Positions 9,123 through 17,231 of a stretch of 64,000 nt of DNA are shown in pieces. How positions within the stretch are numbered: position 1 is the first letter of the stretch; every line of letters starts with the position of its first letter. The stretch covers positions 310,001 through 374,000 of the forward strand of contig JACKDQ010000003.1 of NCBI GenBank assembly GCA_020633415.1. Reading direction: 5' to 3'. Source of the DNA: Deltaproteobacteria bacterium (GTDB taxonomy: Bacteria; Myxococcota_A; Polyangia; GCA-2747355). Both the position numbers and the translations under genes were made by a program. The notes under the pieces were generated by a model that saw only the letters and a list, made by a program, of their open reading frames with translations, did not search any database and was not told the origin of the DNA.

Positions 9123-9920
9123 TCAGGAGGACGCTGACTCCGCGTCTTTGGCCCGCTGCCACGCGGCGAGCAGTTCGTCGGCCGAGTGCTCACTGAACGG
9201 TCGCTCGGTGCCCAGCAGGCTTTCCATTTTTGCAAAGCGCTCGCTGAATCGACGGTTAGCCTGATCGAGGGCGAGGTGAACATCGAGTCCTCGATCGCGG
9301 GCAAGTCCGACTACGGCTAATAGCACGTCACCCAGCTCGCGTTGGGCCTCGTCGTTATCGCCGGCGCTAAGCGCCGCATCAAACTCGGCGAGTTCCTCGT
9401 CAAGCTTGTTGCGCGCGCCAGCGCTATCGGGCCAGACGAAGCCTGCACGGCGTGCTCGACCGATTAGTTTGTGTGCGCGAAACAACGGAGGCATCGCGCG
9501 CGGTACGCCGTCGAGGGCGCTCGGCGTATCCTGGCCTGGTGCCGCGCCCTTTTCTTCGCGCTTGATGCGCTCCCAGTTGTCGAGGACTTCGTTGGCATCG
9601 GCTGCGGTAGCATCACCGAACACGTGGGGATGTCGGCGAATCAGCTTTTCGCCGATGCTGGCGATAACTTCGCTCAGCGTGATCTGCGCGAGTTGCGCCT
9701 GAAAGACGATTTGCAGCAGCAGATCGCCGAGCTCCTCGGTGTGCGCCGCTCGATCGTTGTTGTCGATCGCATCGATGACTTCGTAGCACTCTTCGATCAA
9801 GTACTGTTTGAGGCTCTCCAGCGTTTGTTCCCGATCCCAGGGACAACCATCGGGGGCGAGCAGTCGGCGCATGATCGCATCGAGCCAGGGAAGCGTGTGA
9901 CGGGTTGGACTATCGTTCAT
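9123..9920 (-). CDS. mazG: Nucleoside triphosphate pyrophosphohydrolase MazG
   Basis: All-alpha NTP pyrophosphatase that removes aberrant nucleotides and can lower alarmone levels; 265 aa, as usual for the two-domain form. The first domain has CPWDREQTLESLKQYLIEECYEV with the Mg-binding EECYE...EELGDLL pattern; the second repeats it weakly as KLDEELAEFDAALS...ELGDVLLAVVGL. Start set at the ATG at 9920 (GGAGG 8 bases upstream); the frame itself runs further upstream without family similarity. Cytoplasmic, single-gene unit. Confidence 0.93.
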   Translation of the reverse strand: MNDSPTRHTLPWLDAIMRRLLAPDGCPWDREQTLESLKQYLIEECYEVIDAIDNNDRAAHTEELGDLLLQIVFQAQLAQITLSEVIASIGEKLIRRHPHVFGDATAADANEVLDNWERIKREEKGAAPGQDTPSALDGVPRAMPPLFRAHKLIGRARRAGFVWPDSAGARNKLDEELAEFDAALSAGDNDEAQRELGDVLLAVVGLARDRGLDVHLALDQANRRFSERFAKMESLLGTERPFSEHSADELLAAWQRAKDAESASS

Positions 9921-10072
9921 CGGTTGCATCCTCCGGCGAGCAAACGGCAGCCGCGTGCTTGCTAAAGACCGTACTTTTGCTACATTTCGCCACGCTGGGC
10001 AATCTTGGTTGTTGGGCCACAACCGCTGGCGCGGTCCCGCAGCCAAGACGAGGCAGCGTAACGGAGTAGGTA

Positions 10073-10495
10073 TTGCACCACAGCTATGAGCTATTTCTCG
10101 AGACCAGCGATGATACAGACATCATCGACATCAGCGATCAGGTTGCTGGCCACGTTCGCCAGAGCGGTGTGACGAGCGGCTTGGCGGTGGTGTTCACGCC
10201 GGGCTCGACGGCGGCGGTGACGACGATCGAATTCGAGTCGGGGGCGGTTGAGGATCTGCGCCAAGCGATCGCCCGGGTTGCCCCCGAAAAGCTTGTCTAT
10301 GCCCATGATCGGCGCTGGGGCGACGGTAACGGCTATTCCCATGTTCGCTCAGCGCTGCTCGGCCCGTCGATCACTGTGCCGATCGTCGATGGCCAACTGA
10401 GCACCGGGACTTGGCAGCAGATCGTGGTGCTCGACTTTGACAATCGCCCGCGTCGTCGGCGGGTGCTGATCCACGTGCATGGGGAAGCGGGGTAA
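10073..10495 (+). CDS. YjbQ/UPF0047 family protein
   Basis: A 140-aa member of the secondary thiamine-phosphate synthase / YjbQ family, a small trimeric fold with weak ThiE-like activity in some members. Visible signatures: FTPGSTAAVTTIEFESG, YAHDRRWGDGNGYSHVRSALLG and the C-terminal GTWQQIVVLDFDNRPRRR. The conserved His residues thought to bind metal are in YAHD, YSHV and VLIHVHGE. Start is TTG with GGAG upstream; no alternative ATG fits. It is 11 bp before phoH and is probably co-transcribed with it. Confidence 0.88.
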   Translation: MHHSYELFLETSDDTDIIDISDQVAGHVRQSGVTSGLAVVFTPGSTAAVTTIEFESGAVEDLRQAIARVAPEKLVYAHDRRWGDGNGYSHVRSALLGPSITVPIVDGQLSTGTWQQIVVLDFDNRPRRRRVLIHVHGEAG

Positions 10496-10506
10496 CCAAC
10501 CGGCGT

Positions 10507-11553
10507 ATGAGCGATTCAAACCAAGATCCGGGCAATGTTGGATTGGCCAACGCTACGCAGGTTAGTGAGCGCCTGGCGTTCGAAGACCATCTGCTGCAGC
10601 TGTTTGGTCCGTCGGGGCGTCACCTCAAGGCGATCGAGCAGGAGCTGGCGATCACGATCAACCATCGCGGTAACGAGGTGACTTTGGTTGGACCCCGCGA
10701 GCAAGTCGCGCTTGGACGACGCTTGCTCGAGCAGTCCCATCAACTGATCGCCCGCGGACGCGATCTGGACAGTGAAGATGTGATCCGTGCTGCGCGCGCG
10801 CTAAAGCGCGACGGAAACGTCGATTTGCGCGCGATTTTCTCGGATACGGTGCTGGTCACCTCGAGCGGCTCCCTGACGCCCAAGGGGCCCGGGCAAAAGC
10901 GCTACGTTGATGCGATCCGTAAATGCGACGTGGTTTTCGGCATCGGACCAGCGGGTACCGGTAAGACCTATTTGGCGATGGCGATGGCCGTCGCCGCACT
11001 GCAGCAGCGGCAGGTTAAACGGATCATCCTCACCCGGCCAGCTGTCGAGGCTGGTGAGCGATTGGGCTTCTTGCCAGGAGACCTGGTCGAGAAGGTTAAC
11101 CCGTATCTGCGACCGCTCTACGACGCGCTCAACGACATGCTACCGTTCGAACGGGTGCAGAACCTGATGGATCGCGGCCAGATCGAGGTCGCGCCCTTGG
11201 CGTTTATGCGCGGCCGCACGCTCAACGGATCCTTTGTGATCCTCGATGAGGCGCAGAACGCGACGACGGATCAGATGTTCATGTTCCTTACCCGATTGGG
11301 TTTCGATTCCAAAGCTGTGGTCACCGGAGACGTAACCCAGAGTGATTTGCCCAGCCAGACGCGCAGCGGCCTCAACGAAGCGGAGGCGATCCTCGGTCAC
11401 GTCAAGGACATCGCGTTTTGTCGCTTCGATGAGGGCGATGTCGTACGCCATCCGCTGGTGCAGAAGATCATCGTCGCTTTCGACCGCTATAAGCGCGGTC
11501 AACAGTCCGATCGTAACGGAAACGGCGGTGATCGTGGCGGCTCCGGAGCTTGA
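10507..11553 (+). CDS. PhoH family protein (PhoH-like ATPase)
   Basis: Cytoplasmic P-loop ATPase associated with RNA metabolism and ribosome maturation, 348 aa. A KH-like N-terminal segment (LFGPSGRHLKAIEQELAI) is followed by the PhoH core: Walker A GPAGTGKT at residues 147-154, ILTRPAVEAGERLGFLPGDL, and Walker B FVILDEAQNAT. The tail is Gly/Asn-rich. It starts the phoH - HD-GYP - 7TM-HD - ybeY cluster. PhoH with a 7TM-HD protein and YbeY is a widely conserved neighbourhood linked to 16S rRNA maturation. Confidence 0.94.
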   Translation: MSDSNQDPGNVGLANATQVSERLAFEDHLLQLFGPSGRHLKAIEQELAITINHRGNEVTLVGPREQVALGRRLLEQSHQLIARGRDLDSEDVIRAARALKRDGNVDLRAIFSDTVLVTSSGSLTPKGPGQKRYVDAIRKCDVVFGIGPAGTGKTYLAMAMAVAALQQRQVKRIILTRPAVEAGERLGFLPGDLVEKVNPYLRPLYDALNDMLPFERVQNLMDRGQIEVAPLAFMRGRTLNGSFVILDEAQNATTDQMFMFLTRLGFDSKAVVTGDVTQSDLPSQTRSGLNEAEAILGHVKDIAFCRFDEGDVVRHPLVQKIIVAFDRYKRGQQSDRNGNGGDRGGSGA

Positions 11554-11556
11554 TCG

Positions 11557-13518
11557 ATGTCGATCACCCGGATTCCGACGATTTACACGCTTGACGACGC
11601 GGTCACCGCGCTAGAACGAGAGCCAGCGTTTTCGTCATACCGGATGGTGCGTCGAGAGCATGGCGCGTTGGGCGAATTCGTCGAAGGCGGTGCCTCGTTT
11701 CTCTTGTTGGAGCCGAGCATCTGGTCGAGCGCTGAGCGCGAGGCTGCGGCGGTGGCGAGCTGCCAAAGACCCACGGTGATCGTGATCTGCGCTGGCGATG
11801 ATCGCCAGGTCGCCAAAGCCAACTGTTCGGAGCACACGACGCTGTTCAGTACGCTACGGTTGCCCACCACAGGCGTGGTACTTCACGCGACGCTGCACAA
11901 CGCCAAAGCGATGCTGACTTGGCAGGCTCGGGTGGTCGAGCAGGGCGCGACGGCTGAACGTTACCGGCGAGAGATTACCGAGCTTGTCGGGATCGCTGCG
12001 ATGCTCAACTCGCAGCGCGATATCTCCCAGCTCCTCGCGCTGATCCTCGAAAAGGGGCGCTACGTTGCCGGCGCCGATGCGGGCAGCGTCTATGTGGTCG
12101 CTCGCGAGGGGGATCCAGAACGCGAGGTGCTGCGCTTCGAGGTTGCGCAAAACGACTCGATCGATGTCAGCGGGCTGACTTCGTTTACGATCGAGCTCAG
12201 TCGCAGCTCGATCGTCGGCAACGCGGTGCTCAGCAAAGAGGCGATCAATATCTCGAACATGGCTCAGCTGACCGGGGACAATCCGCATGGCTGGGTCCAC
12301 GATCGCAGCTTCGATGAGCGCAGCGGCTACGATACGCGTTCGGTGTTGACGCTGCCGATGATCAACCCCCGTGGCTACGTGATCGGCGTGCTCCAGCTGA
12401 TCAACAAGAAGACGGATCCAGCGCGCGCACTGCGCTCCGGTGACGACTTCGAGCGCTACGTGGTCCCCTTCGATGAGCACGCTGTCGAGGTCTGCCGCAC
12501 GCTGGCCTACCAAGCCGCGATCGCTCTAGATAATGCCTTGCTTTACAGCGAGTTGCGGACCGTTTTTGAAGGATTTGTTGAAGCTTCGGTGCTGGCGATC
12601 GAGGCTCGCGATCCGAGCACCAGCGGCCATTCGCGTCGGGTTGCCGACCTAACTTTGGAGCTCGCGCGCACGGTGGATCGCGAGCAGTCGCGGCCGGGGC
12701 TGCGCGATGTGGCGTTCACGGTGGATCAGCTCCAGGAGATCGAGTACGCGGCTTTGCTGCACGACTTCGGCAAGGTCGGAGTTCCCGAGAATGTGCTGGT
12801 CAAGGCCAACAAGCTCTACGCGTGGGATCTCGATCGGATCCTGATGCGCTTCGACTACATCCGCATGCAGCTGCGCAATGAGACGCTGCAGAACAAGTTG
12901 GCGCAGCTGCAAAGGGGGGGACGGACCGAGCGGCTTCAGGCGCTCGATATCGCGCTACGCAAAAAGGAATCCTTTCTCGACCTCTGCTTGCAGACCATCG
13001 AGAAGGCCAATCTCCCGACGGTGATCGAGTCCGAGGTTGCCGATCTGCTCGAGGAAATGGGTCGCTGCTACTACATCGACCCCCAAGGGCAGCAGCAGCC
13101 CTATCTTACGGCAGAGGAGCTGGTTTGCCTGCAGATCCGGCGCGGTAGTCTGAACGCCGCGGAACGCAAACAGATCGAGTCCCATGTCGTGCACACCTAT
13201 AACTTCCTCAAGCGGATCCCTTGGGGGCGCGGTTTTCGCGCTATCCCGGAGATCGCTGGACGGCATCACGAAAAGCTCGATGGTTCGGGCTATCCGTGGG
13301 GGAAGCCGGCCTCAGACATTCCGGTACAGGCGCGGATCATGACGATCTGTGACATCTACGACGCCTTGACGGCGGCCGACCGACCCTACAAGAAGGCGCT
13401 GCCGCGCGAGCGCGCGCTGGCGATTCTCGCCGACGATCGGCGCAAGGGGCGCTTGGATGGCGATCTCCTGGAAGTTTTTATCGAGGCCAACGTCGGTGCC
13501 GGCTTGGCCGCCAATTAG
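11557..13518 (+). CDS. GAF and HD-GYP domain protein (putative cyclic-di-nucleotide phosphodiesterase)
   Basis: A 653-aa cytoplasmic signalling protein. Residues 1-110 are unrecognised. About 145-320 form a GAF domain (LNSQRDISQLLALILEKGR, VLTLPMINPRGYVIGVLQLINKK). An HD-GYP domain follows: HSRRVADLTLELAR (about 356), LLHDFGKVGVP (about 402), HHEKLDGSGYP (about 573) and DIYDALTAADRPYKKALP. All metal ligands and the GYP triplet are present, so c-di-GMP hydrolysis is plausible. The segment between HDFGK and the GYP half is about 120 residues longer than usual. It sits 3 bp after phoH. Ligand of the GAF domain unknown. Confidence 0.88.
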   Translation: MSITRIPTIYTLDDAVTALEREPAFSSYRMVRREHGALGEFVEGGASFLLLEPSIWSSAEREAAAVASCQRPTVIVICAGDDRQVAKANCSEHTTLFSTLRLPTTGVVLHATLHNAKAMLTWQARVVEQGATAERYRREITELVGIAAMLNSQRDISQLLALILEKGRYVAGADAGSVYVVAREGDPEREVLRFEVAQNDSIDVSGLTSFTIELSRSSIVGNAVLSKEAINISNMAQLTGDNPHGWVHDRSFDERSGYDTRSVLTLPMINPRGYVIGVLQLINKKTDPARALRSGDDFERYVVPFDEHAVEVCRTLAYQAAIALDNALLYSELRTVFEGFVEASVLAIEARDPSTSGHSRRVADLTLELARTVDREQSRPGLRDVAFTVDQLQEIEYAALLHDFGKVGVPENVLVKANKLYAWDLDRILMRFDYIRMQLRNETLQNKLAQLQRGGRTERLQALDIALRKKESFLDLCLQTIEKANLPTVIESEVADLLEEMGRCYYIDPQGQQQPYLTAEELVCLQIRRGSLNAAERKQIESHVVHTYNFLKRIPWGRGFRAIPEIAGRHHEKLDGSGYPWGKPASDIPVQARIMTICDIYDALTAADRPYKKALPRERALAILADDRRKGRLDGDLLEVFIEANVGAGLAAN

Positions 13519-13759
13519 CGCGTCGTCAGGTTGCCGTTGTTCTAATGGTCTGATATCAATCAGCGAATGCCGGCGGTCCCCGGCAACTTCGACCCTTTGG
13601 TGGCGCAAGTGTGCGATGACTCTTACCTTTGTCACGACAAACCGCCCTTTGTTGCTGTGTGGATTCGGCTACAATGGGGTAGCTGCGCGCGGTTGGGGTA
13701 GGTAAGGGTAGGTCAAACGCTGTTGGCGCGATCGGCGCATGCGGTTGGCCTGATACGCG
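13519..13759. other. Intergenic region before the 7TM-HD gene
   Basis: A 241-bp gap with no convincing gene. It holds a candidate promoter at 13648-13675 and a G-rich stretch near 13694-13715 with two GGTAGGT copies. Its presence splits the phoH/HD-GYP pair from the 7TM-HD/ybeY pair, so the latter can be transcribed on its own. Confidence 0.5.
13648..13675 (+). promoter_or_regulatory. Candidate sigma-70 promoter of the 7TM-HD/ybeY unit
   Basis: TTTGTT (13648-13653) and TACAAT (13670-13675) are 16 bp apart. The -10 is close to consensus, the -35 weak. A start near 13682 would give a leader of about 78 nt. Confidence 0.45.
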
Positions 13760-16495
13760 ATGGCAGATACAGAAAACAAAGATCCGACGATCAAGTCGGA
13801 AGGCAATGCCCAGCGTCGTCCGGGCACTGATCAAGCGAAGACGCGCCAACCGACGATCCAACGGGTCGAGCGAGCGCTCGAGCACCGTCCGCTGCAGATC
13901 GGCTTGGTGGTGTTGTTCGTCTTGGTGGTGGCGCTGCTGATCGGGCCGTCACCGTTCAGCTCGCGTTCGATGCTCGATACGGTACGCGTCGGCTACCCCG
14001 CTCAGCAGACGATCAAGGTCTCACGCGACTTTACCTTGCCGCCGAGTCCCTCTGTGTTAGCGGCCAAGCGAGCTGAGGCCGCCAAGCGTGTGCTGCCGGT
14101 ATTCGACCTGGAAACCGACAAAGGGGCGCTGCTGATCGCGCGGTTGAATCGCGCCTTTACCGAGGCCGCCACGCTGCAAAAGGGCAACGTGCCGCCGCGC
14201 ACGCCGCAGCCCCAGGCCCAGCCACTACCCGCAAGCGATGCGGGTCTGGCCAAGGCCACGCCGCAAAAACCGCCAACGCTCGAGGAGCTTCGTGAGCGCT
14301 TTTCGCAAACGCTCGGTGTCGACGTTCCTGAGGAGGTCTTTGCCGAACTGCAGCGGATCGGATTCTCCGGTGACGTGAAGATCGCTTGTTTGGCCGTGAT
14401 CGGTACGGTGATGGATCAGTTGATCGTTAGTCACCGCGCGGTGATCCGTCCCTTTGAAGGGCAGCCGGTTGCCGTTCGCTACCTCGTCGGCGGTCGTGTT
14501 GGTGATCGCGGTGAGGATCGTTTGACGAGCTTCAGTCGGGTGATGGATCTCAAACGCGCCCGCGCCTTGGCCGCCAACCAGACGAACGTTCATGGCGCCA
14601 AGTTACCGACGCGCGTACGTCGCGCGGTGCTCGGGCTGGTTCGGCGACTGGTTGTCGCCAACGTCAATCTAACTTTCAATCGCGATGAGACCGACCGTCG
14701 CAAGGCGCTGGCCCAGGCAACGATCCGCGGCACGCCGCGCTCATTTGTCAAAGGCGAAGTCATCGTGCGTGATGGAACGCCGGTGACTGCGGAGCATCGG
14801 CGGGCGGTCGAGGCGATGGAGTCGATCTATCGCGGCGTTTCGCGGATTCAGCTGACGCTGCTCGGTTTGGCGATACTGGTCGCCATCGTGTTGCTGGTGG
14901 TCTCGCGTTTTGCCAGCGGGCATTTCCGCCGCTTCACGTTGTCCGCGCGCGACATGCTGTGCATGGGCGCACTGGCGATAGCCCTGCTCGGCCTGACCCG
15001 CGGGATCATGGCGTCGGTGGGGCCGACACAATCGGGAGATTTGGCGCTCTGGCCATTCTTTGTGCCGGTCGCTGCGGGCGCGATGTTGGTCCGCTTGCTG
15101 ATCGGCGGTGAAGCAGCGTCGCTGTTCGCAGTGATTCTTGCAGCGTTCGCGGGAATGACCGTCGATCGCGGTGGTAGCCTGTCGTTGGCGATCTACTATC
15201 TGGTCACGTCGCTGGTCGGTGCGGCGGGCATGGCGACGGTGCAGTCGCGGCAAACGATCCTGCGCGCTGGCCTGTTTTCGGGCGCGGTGGGGTTGGGTGC
15301 GGTGGTGGCGATCGCCTTGTTCGGTGGGCACCTCGACTTGGGACAAGTTTTTTCAGCCGGTGCGACAGCCCTCGGTGCGGGTATCTTCGCGTCGTTCCTG
15401 ACGCTGGCGTTGCTGCCGGCGCTAGAGTGGCTGTTTTCCTACACCACCGACGTGACCTTGCTTGAGCTGGCCAACCTCAATCACCCGCTGTTGCGCGAGC
15501 TGATGCTGCGCGCTCCGGGCACCTACCATCACAGCATGGTGGTCGGTAACCTTTCCGAGGCGGCATGTGAGGCGATTGGCGCCAATTCGCTGTTAGCCCA
15601 CGTGGCGGCGAACTTTCACGACGTCGGCAAAATGAAGAACAGCCCGTATTTTGCCGAGAACTTCAAGACTGGCGACAACCCTCACAACCGGCTCAAACCG
15701 TCGATGAGCGCGTTGATCATTCGCAGCCACGTCAAAGACAGCATCGACATGTGCCGCGAGCACGGGATTCCCGAGCAAGTGATCAGCGTTGGAAGTCAGC
15801 ATCACGGCACCACGCTGATCGAGTTTTTCTATCATAAGGCGATCGAACAGGCCGAGTCGCCGGACGACGTGCGCGAAGAAGAGTATCGCTACCCTGGGCC
15901 AAAGCCGCAAACGCGCGAGGCCGGTGTGATCATGCTCGCCGATGGTATCGAAGCGGCGGCCCGTAGCCTCTCCGATCCGACCGAAGACCGTCTGCGTACC
16001 GTGGTTCAGCGCGTGATCAACGGCAAGTTTGCCGACGGCCAGCTCGACCACTGCGATCTTACGCTGCGTGACCTGCACATCATCGCCAAGTCATTTTTGC
16101 AGGTGCTGCGCGGCATCTACCATCAACGGCCGACCTATCCCTGGCAGCGCGCCGAGCGCGATAGCGAACGGCCGGCTGGGGAAAAGGGCGCCAAAGGTCG
16201 CAAAAAGCGCGCGGGTGACACGTTGCATGGTGATGCCCCAGCGGCGGTCGCCGCTACGTCCGCCAACGGCACGGGTAATGGCCACAGCGCGACGCGTCCG
16301 GCGACAACCGCCCAGGTCGCAACGGCCGGCGGCGCCGTCAAGCAGCAGGCGGAAAAGCAGGAGTCCAGCGCGAGCAATGGCGATTCAACTGAGCGTCCAG
16401 GTCAAAGGAGCAGCGCGACAGCGATTGACACCGACGGAGCGCTCGCGGATTCGCAGGAAAGCAGTCCGGATATTAAGCGGCTTGGATTGTCCTGA
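13760..16495 (+). CDS. 7TM receptor with intracellular HD hydrolase (PgpH/7TMR-HD family)
   Basis: A 911-aa inner-membrane protein. One TM near residues 45-60 precedes a large extracytoplasmic 7TMR-HDED-type region (about 65-355, with a Pro/Gln-rich insert near 140-165). A 7-TM bundle lies at about 360-565. The cytoplasmic HD domain starts at GTYHHSMVVGNLSEAA (about 588), with NFHDVGKMKNSPYF (about 618) and MLADGIEAAARSL. PgpH-type members hydrolyse c-di-AMP; whether this one does is inferred. The last 110 residues are low-complexity Ala/Gly/Thr/Asn, and this tail overlaps the ybeY start by 119 bp. Confidence 0.92.
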   Translation: MADTENKDPTIKSEGNAQRRPGTDQAKTRQPTIQRVERALEHRPLQIGLVVLFVLVVALLIGPSPFSSRSMLDTVRVGYPAQQTIKVSRDFTLPPSPSVLAAKRAEAAKRVLPVFDLETDKGALLIARLNRAFTEAATLQKGNVPPRTPQPQAQPLPASDAGLAKATPQKPPTLEELRERFSQTLGVDVPEEVFAELQRIGFSGDVKIACLAVIGTVMDQLIVSHRAVIRPFEGQPVAVRYLVGGRVGDRGEDRLTSFSRVMDLKRARALAANQTNVHGAKLPTRVRRAVLGLVRRLVVANVNLTFNRDETDRRKALAQATIRGTPRSFVKGEVIVRDGTPVTAEHRRAVEAMESIYRGVSRIQLTLLGLAILVAIVLLVVSRFASGHFRRFTLSARDMLCMGALAIALLGLTRGIMASVGPTQSGDLALWPFFVPVAAGAMLVRLLIGGEAASLFAVILAAFAGMTVDRGGSLSLAIYYLVTSLVGAAGMATVQSRQTILRAGLFSGAVGLGAVVAIALFGGHLDLGQVFSAGATALGAGIFASFLTLALLPALEWLFSYTTDVTLLELANLNHPLLRELMLRAPGTYHHSMVVGNLSEAACEAIGANSLLAHVAANFHDVGKMKNSPYFAENFKTGDNPHNRLKPSMSALIIRSHVKDSIDMCREHGIPEQVISVGSQHHGTTLIEFFYHKAIEQAESPDDVREEEYRYPGPKPQTREAGVIMLADGIEAAARSLSDPTEDRLRTVVQRVINGKFADGQLDHCDLTLRDLHIIAKSFLQVLRGIYHQRPTYPWQRAERDSERPAGEKGAKGRKKRAGDTLHGDAPAAVAATSANGTGNGHSATRPATTAQVATAGGAVKQQAEKQESSASNGDSTERPGQRSSATAIDTDGALADSQESSPDIKRLGLS

Positions 16496-16850
16496 CCTGG
16501 AACTCTGCTGGGTGATCGCCGACGATCAGCTGATCCGCCAGCTCAACGCCGATTTTCGCGACAAGGACGCGGTGACCGACGTGTTGTCGTTTCCCGCTGC
16601 CGAGCCGCTGGTGCCTCAGCTGCTGGGCGATGTCGTGGTGTCGCTCGAGCAGGCGGCGCGACAAGCACCCGCTGGCGATCTCGAATCCGAGCTGTTGCGA
16701 TTGTTTGTCCACGGCGTTTGCCATCTGCGCGGACTCGATCACCACCGCGTGGGCGATGCCGCGACGATGCTTGCCGAAGAGCAGCGTCTGCTGGCACCAC
16801 TGGCGATCGACCCGCTGTTGGGCCGTTCGGCCGCCGATTGGATCGATTAG
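16377..16850 (+). CDS. ybeY: Endoribonuclease YbeY (16S rRNA maturation)
   Basis: Zinc endoribonuclease needed for 16S rRNA 3'-end processing and ribosome quality control, 157 aa. The ATG at 16377 gives MAIQLSVQVKGAARQRL, matching the family N-terminus, so the gene overlaps the 7TM-HD gene by 119 bp in another frame. Signatures: DDQLIRQLNADFRDKDAVTDVLSFP, LGDVVVSLEQA and the metal motif HGVCHLRGLDH. GGAG lies about 12 bases upstream of the ATG, inside the overlapping gene. Translational coupling with the HD protein is likely. Confidence 0.93.
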   Translation: MAIQLSVQVKGAARQRLTPTERSRIRRKAVRILSGLDCPDLELCWVIADDQLIRQLNADFRDKDAVTDVLSFPAAEPLVPQLLGDVVVSLEQAARQAPAGDLESELLRLFVHGVCHLRGLDHHRVGDAATMLAEEQRLLAPLAIDPLLGRSAADWID

Positions 16851-16904
16851 CGACGGCGGCGGATCTTTGCTACCTTCGGGCGCCGCCTGAACAAGGAGCG
16901 TTGG

Positions 16905-17225
16905 ATGTCCCGCTATCTCGCCGTCGTTTTCGCGCTGGCTTTGGCCAGTCTGTTTGTCGGTTGCGCGCGCCAGCAGTGGAAGTTTGACACGATCGATAAG
17001 CGCGACCGGTTGCGATTTGCAGCTTGTCGGGACGACGTGCGTCGCGCGATGTGCCCAGACGATCCCGACTGCCCAGCCAAGGCGGCGACGCTCTATGCCG
17101 AAGAGCGTCCCGATGCGCGGCTGCAGTGGCTGTTGGACTATAAGTGCCAGCGCGAAAAGATCGAGCATGCCGACCGCATCTATGGCGACCAGGAGCGCCG
17201 GCGGATCGGCCTGCCGGAGAAGTAG
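16905..17225 (+). CDS. Small predicted lipoprotein
   Basis: A 106-aa protein with leader MSRYLAVVFALALASLFVGC; the lipobox FVGC ends at Cys20. Preceded by AAGGAG at good spacing. The mature part is charged and contains five further Cys (ACRDD, MCPDDPDCPA, KCQRE), suggesting disulphides outside the cytoplasm. No family recognised. It sits 54 bp after ybeY and 6 bp before the membrane TPR gene, probably in the same transcript as the latter. Confidence 0.75.
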   Translation: MSRYLAVVFALALASLFVGCARQQWKFDTIDKRDRLRFAACRDDVRRAMCPDDPDCPAKAATLYAEERPDARLQWLLDYKCQREKIEHADRIYGDQERRRIGLPEK

Positions 17226-17231
17226 CGCCGC

